Shown: positions 8,201 through 16,186 of the stretch, piece by piece
Numbering within the stretch: the stretch's first letter is position 1
Layout: each line of letters opens with the position of its first letter
NCBI GenBank assembly: GCA_010604095.1
Contig: JAABLG010000003.1
Coordinates: forward strand, 142,510-206,509
Direction: 5' to 3'
DNA from: Streptococcus vestibularis
GTDB lineage: Bacteria > Bacillota > Bacilli > Lactobacillales > Streptococcaceae
DNA: 64,000 nt
Notes under the pieces: model-generated
What the model saw: only the letters and a program-made list of their open reading frames with translations
Database searches by the model: none
What the model was told of the DNA's origin: nothing
Translations under genes and position numbers: made by a program

Positions 8201-8994
8201 CAGACAGACTTATTACTATAGTCGCCATCCGTACGGAAATAATTGATACGAACGTGATCTTGAGGGATAGGTTGATAACTGTAAACTTGAAAATCTTTGT
8301 CAATCCAAGCCTCATTCATTTGAGGGCTAAGAATTTCTACTGCTTTATCCCCTGAAAGGTTCGTTCCAGCGGCATTATTAATCAAGAAGCTAAGCTTTTT
8401 GGGAGAAGCAGACAACTTCACATCTAAATAGACGCCATAATCATCCTGTTTAGCTTCTGCAAATGAGGTTGCTCCTGTTGGCCAGGCACCCTTCTGAGAT
8501 GATGGTGTCTCAACATCATCCCAAGTCCAAAGTCCAAGTGAAGCCTTGTCTAGACTTGGTAACTCTTGAAAATGCAAGCGAATAGTTCCCTCAGCAACAG
8601 GATCCTCAGACGCATTAGTAAGAGATTGACTATTGTTAGTACTTACTGTTTTTGGTGTGTTTTCAGTTGTTTCATTTAGCTTGTAAGCCACAGTAGGGCT
8701 AGTATTTTCTTCTGAAAGAGAAACTGGCTCATTTTCCTTGGACACTGTGGTATTATCAGCTGTTACAGGAGCTGTTGGCGTTTCAATTACTAGACCACTG
8801 CTGGTAAGACTAGAATCAGATGGTTCTACCTGTGTACTTGATACAGGTGTTGAAACTTCTTCTGCCTTTACCCCTTGAACCGCAGTAAAGCTCAAAAAAA
8901 CAGCTCCAATTGTTACAGAAGCCAAACCTAACTTGTACTTACGAAGACTATAACGAAGGACTTTTTCGTTATTAGATTGAGTATTTCTTTTCAT
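5284..8994 (-). CDS. pulA: Cell-wall-anchored type I pullulanase (GH13, LPXTG)
   Basis: It hydrolyses alpha-1,6 bonds in pullulan, starch and glycogen fragments at the cell surface. The 1236-residue protein has a YSIRK-type signal (Y-S-L-R-K-Y-K-L-G-L-A-S) and a Ser/Thr-rich stretch. Two CBM41-like starch-binding modules follow (about 135-235 and 246-345), then an N-terminal beta domain from about 450 and a GH13 core. Visible core motifs are Y-N-W-G-Y-D-P, G-F-R-F-D-M-M (nucleophile Asp, about 778), G-E-G-W (acid Glu, about 805) and A-A-H-D-N. The C-terminus has L-P-S-T-G, a membrane segment and basic residues for sortase anchoring. I chose the ATG at 8994 because AAGGAG precedes it; the open frame runs 37 codons further upstream. 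Two cre-like sites flank the promoter. Confidence 0.96.
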   Translation of the reverse strand: MKRNTQSNNEKVLRYSLRKYKLGLASVTIGAVFLSFTAVQGVKAEEVSTPVSSTQVEPSDSSLTSSGLVIETPTAPVTADNTTVSKENEPVSLSEENTSPTVAYKLNETTENTPKTVSTNNSQSLTNASEDPVAEGTIRLHFQELPSLDKASLGLWTWDDVETPSSQKGAWPTGATSFAEAKQDDYGVYLDVKLSASPKKLSFLINNAAGTNLSGDKAVEILSPQMNEAWIDKDFQVYSYQPIPQDHVRINYFRTDGDYSNKSVWYWGDVKDAPSNWPDGVNFQPNGKYGAYLDIPLTEAAKSIGFLLLDESKTGDDVKIQPNDYKFSDLKKTRQLFVRDTDTTVYTNPYFVKDVRLTGAQQLSPSQIELSFTNLEEVSSEDILKDLKVTDKDGNSVTLKQLDLDAKLKKATLTGDFTAENLPYKVTLGNDSFKTSESWQLKDALYSYDGELGARLEENGSKAHVTLWSPSADRVDIIVYDRNNQDKVLAEHKLSKGPRGTWQADLLATDLGLENLTGYFYQYRIKRGDQSVIVLDPYAKSLAAWNSDDASKGHDHKIAKAAFVDPANYGPKDLDYAKIPNFKSREDAIIYEAHVRDFTSDKAISAELKHQFGTFAAFAERLDYLKDLGVTHIQLLPVLSYYFVNEMQNGKRLYTYASSNSNYNWGYDPQNYFSLTGMYSENPSEPGKRIEEFKNLVAAIHAHGMGVILDVVYNHTAKTAIFEDLEPNYYHFMDADGTPRSSFGGGRLGTTHYMSRRVLVDSIAYLTKEYKVDGFRFDMMGDHDAESIEQAYHAARALNPNLIMLGEGWVTYTGDENSPVQPADQSWMKDTDTVAVFSDDIRNTLKSGYPNEGTPAFITGGKRDINKVFDNIKAQPTNFEADSPGDVIQYIAAHDNLTLFDIIAQSIKKDPSKTENNAEIHRRLRLGNLMVLTAQVTPFIHSGQEYGRTKQFRDPAYRYPVSEDKVPNKSHFLVDEKGNPFDYPYFIHDSYDSSDAVNHFDWTKATDTKLFPENTKTRAFTKGLIALRKSTDAFNFKSKADVDARLTLLTVLGQDNVAQEDLVLGYQTVASNGDRYLVYVNADSKARQFNLSKITNGLSYLVLADGSQVNLSGISELSGVTINNHILTLDPLTATIIRLTNAQTPTAAVDQPSERNGSFADRDTELTKTTVKTSSQEYLVGDAELVNHGNGQAKTEASRQTDKQLPSTGEKTNRGLFLAGLLSILSLGFLRKRRMK

Positions 8995-9006
8995 TATAAC
9001 TCCTTT

Positions 9007-9020
9007 TAATAGCGTTTTCA
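9007..9020 (+). promoter_or_regulatory. cre-like site 2 at the pulA transcription start
   Basis: TAATAGCGTTTTCA matches the catabolite-responsive element TGWAANCGNTNWCA at 12 of 14 positions. It lies at or just after the predicted transcription start (about 9022), where CcpA binding represses. Confidence 0.5.
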
Positions 9021-9028
9021 CATTTTCT

Positions 9029-9057
9029 AATATACCATTTAGATTACATTTATGCAA
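9029..9057 (-). promoter_or_regulatory. Promoter of pulA
   Basis: Minus strand TTGCAT (9057-9052), 17 nt, TATATT (9034-9029). The spacing is ideal and it lies about 35 bp before the chosen pulA start. Confidence 0.7.
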
Positions 9058-9066
9058 GCGTTTTCG
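9053..9066 (+). promoter_or_regulatory. cre-like site 1 overlapping the pulA -35
   Basis: TGCAAGCGTTTTCG matches the cre consensus at 12 of 14 positions and overlaps the -35 hexamer. With cre-like site 2 it brackets the promoter, which fits glucose repression of a starch-degrading enzyme. Confidence 0.55.
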
Positions 9067-9076
9067 CTCTTTGAAA

Positions 9077-9103
9077 ATAAAAAGAGAACCATTAGATTCT
9101 CTC
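9077..9103 (-). terminator. Terminator of the amidase gene
   Basis: Minus strand GAGAGAA-loop-TTCTCTTTTT lies directly after the stop codon of the 9110-12052 gene. Confidence 0.8.
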
Positions 9104-9109
9104 AATTTC

Positions 9110-12052
9110 TTAATTATAAACAGAATAATAACGCTTAATCCCTGCTACAATCGCATTAGCCAAAGTTTCTTGGTAAGCAGACGTCGTTAAGCGAGCTGCT
9201 TCTTGAGGATTTGACAAGAAACCTAGTTCTAGAAGGACTGCCGGCGCTGTTGTTTCTCGCAAGACCGCAAAGGTGCGACGCTTAACGCCCTGATTCTGAG
9301 CTCCAGTTGCGTTAATAAGGCTAGACTGAATAGCATTTGCCAGGGTATCACTCATACTCAAACGAGTCGGATTGGCATGATAAGCCGCATTAATACGTGA
9401 AGGATATTCCGCAAAAGGTTGGTAATAATAAGTCTCAATACCTTGCACATCAGAGCTTCCTGCAGCATTGATGTGGATACTGACGAAAATATCTGACTCA
9501 GATGCATTGGCTGCACGTGAACGATCTGTTAGGTCAACAAAGGTATCACTTGTGCGTGTGGTGACTACTTGATAGCCTTCTGCTTCTAGTTTAGCTTTCA
9601 CACGACTTTGGATAGCCAAGGTCAAGCTCTTTTCAGAAATACCAAAGTACGAAGCTCCTGGATCATAGCCACCATGACCAGCATCTAGATAAACAATCTT
9701 ATTAAAGACATCATAGTTTCCTCGTGAGGCTGAACCGATTTTCTTATGAGCTACCACGTCAACAGAAGTTGCACCAAAACCAACATTCTTACCCGATGCA
9801 TCTGTCAAATATCCGTGAACGATGTACTTGCCTGAATTCCACTTGTGTTGGCTGGCAGAAACGGTCACCTTATAGGAACCATCCTCCTGTTTTGTAGCAT
9901 TATGCCAAACAAGATCGTCTTGGCCATTTTGGTCAGACCATACAGGGATAACGACACCTGTAATCCCCCCTGGATTGGTGAGATTAGTGATGACAACATC
10001 AAAAGTGCCTCGATTTTTGTCGTTGTTGACAATAGTTAAGGTTCCTTGAGTCTTGGTAATATCAAGGGTTACTTGTTTGCCTCCAAGGCCAATGAATTTA
10101 CCATCATTATCAACCAAGTAGACATGAGAGTTATAGAGACCGCTATCACCTTTATGGTTGCTTGAACGAACGGTTACCTTATAGTCTCCATTAGCTTGTT
10201 TAGCTGCCTTGTACCAGATGATATCATCTTGACCATTCTTTTCTGACCAGGTTGGAACTAGAACTTCTTTGAAGCCGTATGGTGCAACCAAATTTGAAAT
10301 GACAAGATCATAGCTACCAGTAGCATTGTTCAAACCTGTAATGGCAAGGTCTGCTTTAGGTTCCGATAAAGTCACTTTTGCTTGAGTCGCCCCAACTCCA
10401 ACTTGTGAGCCATCGTTTTGAATATAGTAAAGATGGACATTGTAAGTACCTGTCGAGTATTTGTGATTAGCCACTTGGACATTAACTTTGTAACTGCCAT
10501 CAGCTTGACGAGTCGCTTCATACCAGCGAATATCATCTTGCCCATCTTTTTCGGACCAGATAGGCACTTGAACCGTACGCACACCCTTAGGACTATAGAC
10601 ATCACTGATAAGCACATCAAAACTACCAGCACCATTGTTATTTAAGATAGAAATGCTGCCACTTGGCTTAGTCTCACTAACCTCAACCACAGTCTCAGTC
10701 AAATACTGACGGTTACCAGCATTATCTATGAGATAAGCATCCGCTCTGTATTTACCAGTTGAATGTTTGTGGTCTGAGGCTTTAATGGTAACACGATAGC
10801 TACCGTCTGCTTGCTTACTTGCCTTATGCCACACCAAATCATCCTGTCCATTAACAAGACTCCATGACGGTACCAAAACTTCCTTCAAGCCATTTGGTGC
10901 AACAATATTTCGAACCACAGCATCAAAAGTGCCTGTAGCTACATTATTATTTTCAATCGTTAGGGTTGCGCTGGGACGAGATTGACTAACTTCCACCACT
11001 TTTTCAGTCAAGTAGAAACGCTTGTTAAAGTTATCTACAATATAGGCATCGGCACGATAGTTACCAGTTGAATGCTTGTGGTCACTTGCCTTAATAGTCG
11101 CACGGTACGAACCGTCCGCTTGTTTCGTAGCCTTGTGCCAAATTAAATCATCTTGACCACCGACTAAACTCCATGACGGTACGAGGATTTCTTTCAGACC
11201 TGTAGGAGCAATGATGTTTTTCACTACAGCATCGAAGGTACCTGTAACCGCATTATTGTTTTCAATAACGAGACTTGCACTTGGACGAGAGTAATTAACG
11301 GAGACTACTTTCTCAGCAATATAATGTTTCTTATTTGTTAGATCAACAACATAGGCATCAGCACGATAATTACCAGCCTCTCCCTTGTGATCTACTGCTT
11401 TAATGGTCACACGATAAGAGCCGTCCATTTGCTTAGCTGCCTTATGCCAAATCAGGTCATCTTGGCCATTGGCTAAACTCCAAGACGGGATAAGAACCTC
11501 TTTAACACCCAATGGTGCAACAATATCTCGAACCACTGCATCAAAGGTACCAGTTACCTTGTTGTTGTTCTCAATTGAGAAGCTAGCCTTTGGTTTTAAA
11601 ACATCAGTATCATTAGATGAACCTGAAGCATGAGTAAATTTAGCAGGTCCAGCTACAACCTCGCTTGAAACCTCAGAAGCAGTCGATACCCTAGCATTTT
11701 CAGAACTCGCTACCGTGTTCAGCTGAACTACAGATTCAGATGCAACTCCTCTTGATTCAGATGCTACAACCGTTGTTGAGCTTGATTGACTGACTTGTGG
11801 AGTACTTGAGTGTGCTACTTCACTTGTAGCGGTTGGCGGAGTTGCCACAGTGGATGCTGCTGACGATGACGGTGCGTCCTTAACCAGAACTCCTTCACCT
11901 CCAAAAATATCAGCTGCCGTTGCAGCTTGATAATGACTACCTTCAGCAACGGTAGGTATTTGAGTGGCTACCTCATCGGCACTAGCCACTTGAGTAGTTA
12001 CTGCCATAAGAACAGCTGCACTGGCATAGTAGATAAAATCTTTAGTTCGCAT
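9110..12052 (-). CDS. Secreted N-acetylmuramoyl-L-alanine amidase with GBS Bsp-like repeats
   Basis: This is a predicted zinc amidase that cuts the peptide-glycan bond of peptidoglycan. The 980-residue protein has a signal peptide ending A-S-A-D, a Ser/Thr/Ala-rich linker (about 40-150), and six tandem GBS Bsp-like modules of about 100 residues (150-780; hallmark I-E-N-N-N ... W-S ... G-Q-D-D-L-I-W). A C-terminal Amidase_3 domain starts near 787. Zinc and catalytic residues are visible in D-A-G-H-G-G, S-E-K-S-L, S-I-H-I-N-A and L-E-L-G-F-L-S. No LPXTG motif is present, so the repeats probably bind the wall. Signal and repeats closely match the next gene upstream, which ends in a different enzyme. 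Confidence 0.92.
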   Translation of the reverse strand: MRTKDFIYYASAAVLMAVTTQVASADEVATQIPTVAEGSHYQAATAADIFGGEGVLVKDAPSSSAASTVATPPTATSEVAHSSTPQVSQSSSTTVVASESRGVASESVVQLNTVASSENARVSTASEVSSEVVAGPAKFTHASGSSNDTDVLKPKASFSIENNNKVTGTFDAVVRDIVAPLGVKEVLIPSWSLANGQDDLIWHKAAKQMDGSYRVTIKAVDHKGEAGNYRADAYVVDLTNKKHYIAEKVVSVNYSRPSASLVIENNNAVTGTFDAVVKNIIAPTGLKEILVPSWSLVGGQDDLIWHKATKQADGSYRATIKASDHKHSTGNYRADAYIVDNFNKRFYLTEKVVEVSQSRPSATLTIENNNVATGTFDAVVRNIVAPNGLKEVLVPSWSLVNGQDDLVWHKASKQADGSYRVTIKASDHKHSTGKYRADAYLIDNAGNRQYLTETVVEVSETKPSGSISILNNNGAGSFDVLISDVYSPKGVRTVQVPIWSEKDGQDDIRWYEATRQADGSYKVNVQVANHKYSTGTYNVHLYYIQNDGSQVGVGATQAKVTLSEPKADLAITGLNNATGSYDLVISNLVAPYGFKEVLVPTWSEKNGQDDIIWYKAAKQANGDYKVTVRSSNHKGDSGLYNSHVYLVDNDGKFIGLGGKQVTLDITKTQGTLTIVNNDKNRGTFDVVITNLTNPGGITGVVIPVWSDQNGQDDLVWHNATKQEDGSYKVTVSASQHKWNSGKYIVHGYLTDASGKNVGFGATSVDVVAHKKIGSASRGNYDVFNKIVYLDAGHGGYDPGASYFGISEKSLTLAIQSRVKAKLEAEGYQVVTTRTSDTFVDLTDRSRAANASESDIFVSIHINAAGSSDVQGIETYYYQPFAEYPSRINAAYHANPTRLSMSDTLANAIQSSLINATGAQNQGVKRRTFAVLRETTAPAVLLELGFLSNPQEAARLTTSAYQETLANAIVAGIKRYYSVYN

Positions 12053-12087
12053 TTAACTTTCCTTTAACACTTTTTTATACGTCAATC

Positions 12088-12098
12088 ATTTTACCACA
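12088..12098 (-). promoter_or_regulatory. Extended -10 promoter of the amidase gene
   Basis: Minus strand TGTGGTAAAAT at 12098-12088, with TG in the extended -10 position. The same TGTGGTAAAATG word stands at the same distance before the paralogous gene (15962-15952), so the two may be controlled alike. No clear -35 is seen. Confidence 0.5.
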
Positions 12099-12301
12099 GA
12101 AACTGTCTTACGAATAGAGCAAAAGTGATAATTCTCTAAAAAAATAATAAATATGAAAAAAGAATAAGTATTTTTCAAATAAAAAACTGCTCAGTTCAAG
12201 TTAATTAATCTTATATTCATTATAAAAACAAGGAATTAAATACAAAATAAAAGATTTTGACAATTGATTGATTTAGTTCCAAGAATATACAATAGGAACA
12301 A

Positions 12302-12336
12302 TAAAAAGCCCACAGAAATTCACTTCTGAAGACTTT
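12302..12336 (-). terminator. Terminator of the GH25/C39-like hydrolase gene
   Basis: The minus strand has a hairpin CAGAA/TTCTG extended by G-T-rich pairing to AGTC/GGCT and followed by TTTTTA, 13 bp beyond the stop codon. The stem is imperfect. Confidence 0.6.
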
Positions 12337-12348
12337 TCATTTAATAAA

Positions 12349-15300
12349 CTAAGCAAAGATTGAGAAGAATGGTGCACCAAGTTTAGTGTCCATTGGATCT
12401 GTACTCTTAACACCATGAATGTAATCCAAAGAATACCAGCCATTATTTGCAGCATTAAATGGATCACGTACATAAGTTTTACCATTATCATAGCCATGAA
12501 GAACAATTTCATGCGTATATGGATAGTTGATAAACTGACTTGCTCCTACTGCAGCAAGAACGTGTTGACCGGACAACAAAGCAGAAGCAATACTAGAAAT
12601 GCTTGAAAGCATGTTACTCTTAAGCCCCCAGTTTTTACTTGCTGAGACAATACCTTCCGCATCAGTACCAGCAACTGATGTTTTATTGAATGAATTTGTA
12701 TTGTAATACAAGTAATCCGCTACAGTTGTTGGTGCTACAGTTGTTCCCAAGATATCTGTAAAAGTCATCGCCAATGATGTTGGAACACAACCAGATTGAT
12801 CCATGTTGCTGACACCATACCACTTAGAAGCCCAGCGAGGGTCACGTTGAGAATAATAAGTCGTTTGTGGCTCAACACGACGATTACGTGGAGCAAGAGC
12901 TGTCTCACCAAGGTTGAAACCTTGTACAGTATTATCTACATAATCAACATAAACATGAGTCGTGTAATTTCCAGCAAGATTCTTGTGATTGACTGTAGAA
13001 ACATTGACCTCTGTATGTGTTCCAGTCGGTGTAGCATCGTACCAAGAAAGGTTTCCTTGGTTGCTCTCAGACCAAACCGCCACTCGAATTTTCTGAATTT
13101 GACGCCCTTGAGGTGCCTGATCTACCACTACAGTGAAGCTACCAGCTTCTGAATTAACATTAGTGATATAGGTTTGCGTTTTAGTCTTAGCATTACGGAA
13201 TTCAACTGTTGTCGTTGTCCCTCCTACACCAACTTGTGACCCATCGTTTAAAATGTAGTACAAATGAATATTGTACAAACCTGTTGAATTTTTGTGGTTA
13301 GTAGCTTGAACATTTACCGTATAAGTGCCATTAGCTTGACGTGTTGCTTCATACCAACGAATATCATCTTGTCCGTCTTTTTCAGACCAGATAGGCACTT
13401 GAACAGTACGGACACCTTTAGGGCTATAGACATCACTGATAATGACATCAAATGTTCCAGCATCCTCGTTATTGTTGACTACTGAAATCGTACCAACTGG
13501 TTTGTTATGTTTAACGTCTACCACCGTTTCAGTGACATAGTAGCGTTTGTTAGTATTATCTACGATATAAAGGTCAGCACGATAATTGCCAAGCGAATTC
13601 TTGTGTTCATTAGACTTGATAGTGACACGATAACTACCATCTGATTGGCGAGTCGCTTTGTGCCAGATAAGGTCATCTTGACCGTTCACAAGACTCCATG
13701 ATGGCACTAAGACTTCCTTAACACCATTTGGAGCAGAAATATTACGAACAACGGCATCAAAAGTTCCCAATTCAACATTATTGTTTTCAATAATGAGACT
13801 TGCAGTAGGACGAGTTTGAGTAACTTCTACCACTTTTTCAGTAAGGTAGAAGCGATTGTTTGAGTCATCTACAATATAAGCATCGGCACGGTATTTACCA
13901 GTTGAATTCTTATGGTCTGTTGCCTTAATCGTCACACGGTAAGAGCCGTCAGCTTGACGAGTTGCCTTATGCCAGATAAGGTCGTCCTGACCACCAGCTA
14001 AACTCCATGAAGGAACAAGAACTTCTTTCAAACCTGTAGGAGCAACAATATTACGAACAACGGCATCAAAAGTACCTGCTGCCGTATTGTTGTTTTCAAT
14101 CGAAAGGACACCACTTGGACGTGCATAGTCAACCGATACTACTTTTTCTGAAATATAGTGACGATTGTTAGAGTTATCTACAATATAAGCATCCGCACGG
14201 TAATTACCTTTATTGCCCTTATGCTCACTTGCCTTAATGGTTACACGATAGCTGCCATCGCTTTGTTTAGTTGCCTTATGCCAAATAAGGTCGTCTTGAC
14301 CGTTTTCAAGGCTCCATGATGGCACCAAAACATCCTTAACACCCAAAGGTGCTGTGATATTAGTGATGACGGCGTCAAATGTACCCTTTTGGGCATTGTT
14401 ATTCTCAATAGCAAAACTTGCTTTTGGTCTTAGCTGCTCAGGGGTCTTGCCAATGAAGACTTGCGTTGTCGTTCCCCCTACACCAGTCAATTGTCCATCT
14501 TTCTGAACATAGTAAAGATGAACATTATAGAGACCTGTTGTGTTTTTATGAGCTGAAGCTTTTACATTGACAGTATAAGCACCATTGCTTTGACGGTCAG
14601 CCGTATACCAAATAATATCATCCTGACCATCAACTTCTGACCAGATAGGCACTTTTACAGTCTCAACTCCATTTGGTGCCTTGACATTAGAAATGACAAC
14701 ATCAAAGCTACCTAGAATTGGGTTGTTATTGACAATCGAGATAACACCACTCAAATCACCTTGAGTTGGATCTGCCTCAACACCGACATTAGCTGTAAAT
14801 CGCCCAGTATAATCAACACTTTGGTCAAAGACATGTTTTCCTGGCAAAAGATTAGCCGTCGCTGAGAACTGCCATGCACCAGTTTTACCGTTATAGCGCA
14901 TATTCTTAGCACTTGTAGCTGTAAGTGTTGTTGATGGATATTGAGCAACCCAGAAGTTTTCAAGACCAAATTGAGAGGTTGAAACTGGACCTCTGTAACC
15001 TAGATTGTTTTCATCCAACCAGCTGGCACTTGTGTAGAACATCAAGTTGTTATAGCCATACTTACGCATTTCATTAACCCAGGCTTGGGTATTACGGTTG
15101 ATGTTTGGAAGCATGTTGGAATCTTCAAAGTCATTAACCATAACAGTGCTCTTTGGAAGGGTAAGTCTTTGTGCTGCTTCGATATAGAAGCGAGCCTCTG
15201 CACGTGCTTCTTCCTCAGTTGTGTATCGAGAAAAATGATAAGTCGATACTTGGAGGCCTGCGATTTGAGCATTGCGAACCTGTGATGGAGCTTTGGGATT

Positions 15301-15918
15301 ATTGTACCAAGTGTCTTCAGTCAATTTAACGACGACACCACCCACACCTTGGCGGGCAAGAGCACGGTAATCTTCTACACTGATATCACCGTTATGGCTG
15401 CTGACATCAATAAAAGTCTTAGGCTGAACCCTAAGATTTGTCGAAGAGACATCCGAAGAATTCGTTAATTTAGCAGGTGTGGCAACAGCGTTGTTAGGGG
15501 CCTCATAAGCAGTTGAATGTGCAGAAGCGGTCACAGTCTCAGAGCTAGCATTTGAAGTCGCTACTGATGTAGACGTAACAGTCGTTGTTGAGTTAGCTAC
15601 AGATGTTGATGCAGTTGAGGTTACAGCCACACTAGACACTTCCGAACTTTGTTTAGCAACAGCTGTAGAGACTGCTGGAGTGTTAGTTTTTGGCACTTCA
15701 CTTGTTGCTACAGAGGCAGGGGCTGAAACAGTTGAGCTTGGTGTTTCAGTAAGTGACGCTTCACCACCAAAAATTTCTGCTGCAGTCGCTGGTTGATAGT
15801 GGTTTCCTTCAGTAATAGAAGGCGTTTGTGTTGCCACTTCATCAGCTTGAGCAACCTGAGTAGTTACAGCCAAGAGAACAGCCGCACTGGCATAGTAGAT
15901 AAAATCTTTCGTTCGCAT
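12349..15918 (-). CDS. Secreted two-enzyme wall hydrolase: GH25 lysozyme, Bsp-like repeats, C39-like peptidase/amidase domain
   Basis: The 1189-residue secreted protein combines two catalytic domains. After a signal peptide nearly identical to that of the neighbouring amidase and a Ser/Thr/Ala/Val linker, residues about 168-375 form a GH25 muramidase domain (D-V-S-S-H-N-G at its start, M-V-N-D-F-E-D acidic pair). Six Bsp-like repeats follow (about 380-1010), the last degenerate. The C-terminus is a papain-fold C39_2-like domain with likely nucleophile Cys in Q-S-G-C-V-P-T-S and His in T-H-E-I-V-L-H-G. Cleavage of both glycan and peptide is inferred. No sortase signal is present. Extended -10 TGGTAAAAT at 15961-15953. 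Confidence 0.9.
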   Translation of the reverse strand: MRTKDFIYYASAAVLLAVTTQVAQADEVATQTPSITEGNHYQPATAAEIFGGEASLTETPSSTVSAPASVATSEVPKTNTPAVSTAVAKQSSEVSSVAVTSTASTSVANSTTTVTSTSVATSNASSETVTASAHSTAYEAPNNAVATPAKLTNSSDVSSTNLRVQPKTFIDVSSHNGDISVEDYRALARQGVGGVVVKLTEDTWYNNPKAPSQVRNAQIAGLQVSTYHFSRYTTEEEARAEARFYIEAAQRLTLPKSTVMVNDFEDSNMLPNINRNTQAWVNEMRKYGYNNLMFYTSASWLDENNLGYRGPVSTSQFGLENFWVAQYPSTTLTATSAKNMRYNGKTGAWQFSATANLLPGKHVFDQSVDYTGRFTANVGVEADPTQGDLSGVISIVNNNPILGSFDVVISNVKAPNGVETVKVPIWSEVDGQDDIIWYTADRQSNGAYTVNVKASAHKNTTGLYNVHLYYVQKDGQLTGVGGTTTQVFIGKTPEQLRPKASFAIENNNAQKGTFDAVITNITAPLGVKDVLVPSWSLENGQDDLIWHKATKQSDGSYRVTIKASEHKGNKGNYRADAYIVDNSNNRHYISEKVVSVDYARPSGVLSIENNNTAAGTFDAVVRNIVAPTGLKEVLVPSWSLAGGQDDLIWHKATRQADGSYRVTIKATDHKNSTGKYRADAYIVDDSNNRFYLTEKVVEVTQTRPTASLIIENNNVELGTFDAVVRNISAPNGVKEVLVPSWSLVNGQDDLIWHKATRQSDGSYRVTIKSNEHKNSLGNYRADLYIVDNTNKRYYVTETVVDVKHNKPVGTISVVNNNEDAGTFDVIISDVYSPKGVRTVQVPIWSEKDGQDDIRWYEATRQANGTYTVNVQATNHKNSTGLYNIHLYYILNDGSQVGVGGTTTTVEFRNAKTKTQTYITNVNSEAGSFTVVVDQAPQGRQIQKIRVAVWSESNQGNLSWYDATPTGTHTEVNVSTVNHKNLAGNYTTHVYVDYVDNTVQGFNLGETALAPRNRRVEPQTTYYSQRDPRWASKWYGVSNMDQSGCVPTSLAMTFTDILGTTVAPTTVADYLYYNTNSFNKTSVAGTDAEGIVSASKNWGLKSNMLSSISSIASALLSGQHVLAAVGASQFINYPYTHEIVLHGYDNGKTYVRDPFNAANNGWYSLDYIHGVKSTDPMDTKLGAPFFSIFA

Positions 15919-15952
15919 TTAACTTTCCTTTTGCATTTGTAATACTTGAACC

Positions 15953-15962
15953 ATTTTACCAC
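15953..15962 (-). promoter_or_regulatory. Extended -10 promoter of the GH25 hydrolase gene
   Basis: Minus strand ATGTGGTAAAATGG gives an extended -10 (TGG-TAAAAT) about 35 bp before the start codon, matching the paralogous gene's promoter. The rest of 15963-16145 is AT-rich with no gene seen. Confidence 0.5.
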
Positions 15963-16144
15963 ATAAAAACTTTCGTGGAAAGGTTATTATTAAAAATTTT
16001 CTAAATAAAATAGAAATATTATAAAATTATAAACAAACTTTCTCTCTTGATAGAAAACTCTTTAACTTATTATTCGTATGTTTCTACAAAACTATTGAAA
16101 ATCCGTGACGATTTTTTCAAATAAATATAAATGAAAATATATGA

Positions 16145-16175
16145 AAAAATTCCCGAACCTTTGTCCGAGAATTTA
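16145..16175 (-). terminator. Terminator of the dehydrogenase operon
   Basis: Minus strand AAATTCTCGGA-loop-TTCGGGAATTT followed by T-tract, 12 bp past the E3 stop codon. Confidence 0.85.
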
Positions 16176-16186
16176 ATTCATTTATC

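Larger units (their letters stand above)
12053..12348. other. Intergenic region between the two wall hydrolase genes
   Basis: It holds the amidase promoter near 12090, a terminator for the upstream gene at 12302-12336, and an AT-rich stretch between them in which I see no gene, repeat or further signal. Confidence 0.6.

Noticed and set aside
8995..9105. Upstream extension of the pullulanase frame to 9105
   Set aside because: The extension contains the promoter and cre-like sites; AAGGAG and a canonical YSIRK signal support the start at 8994.
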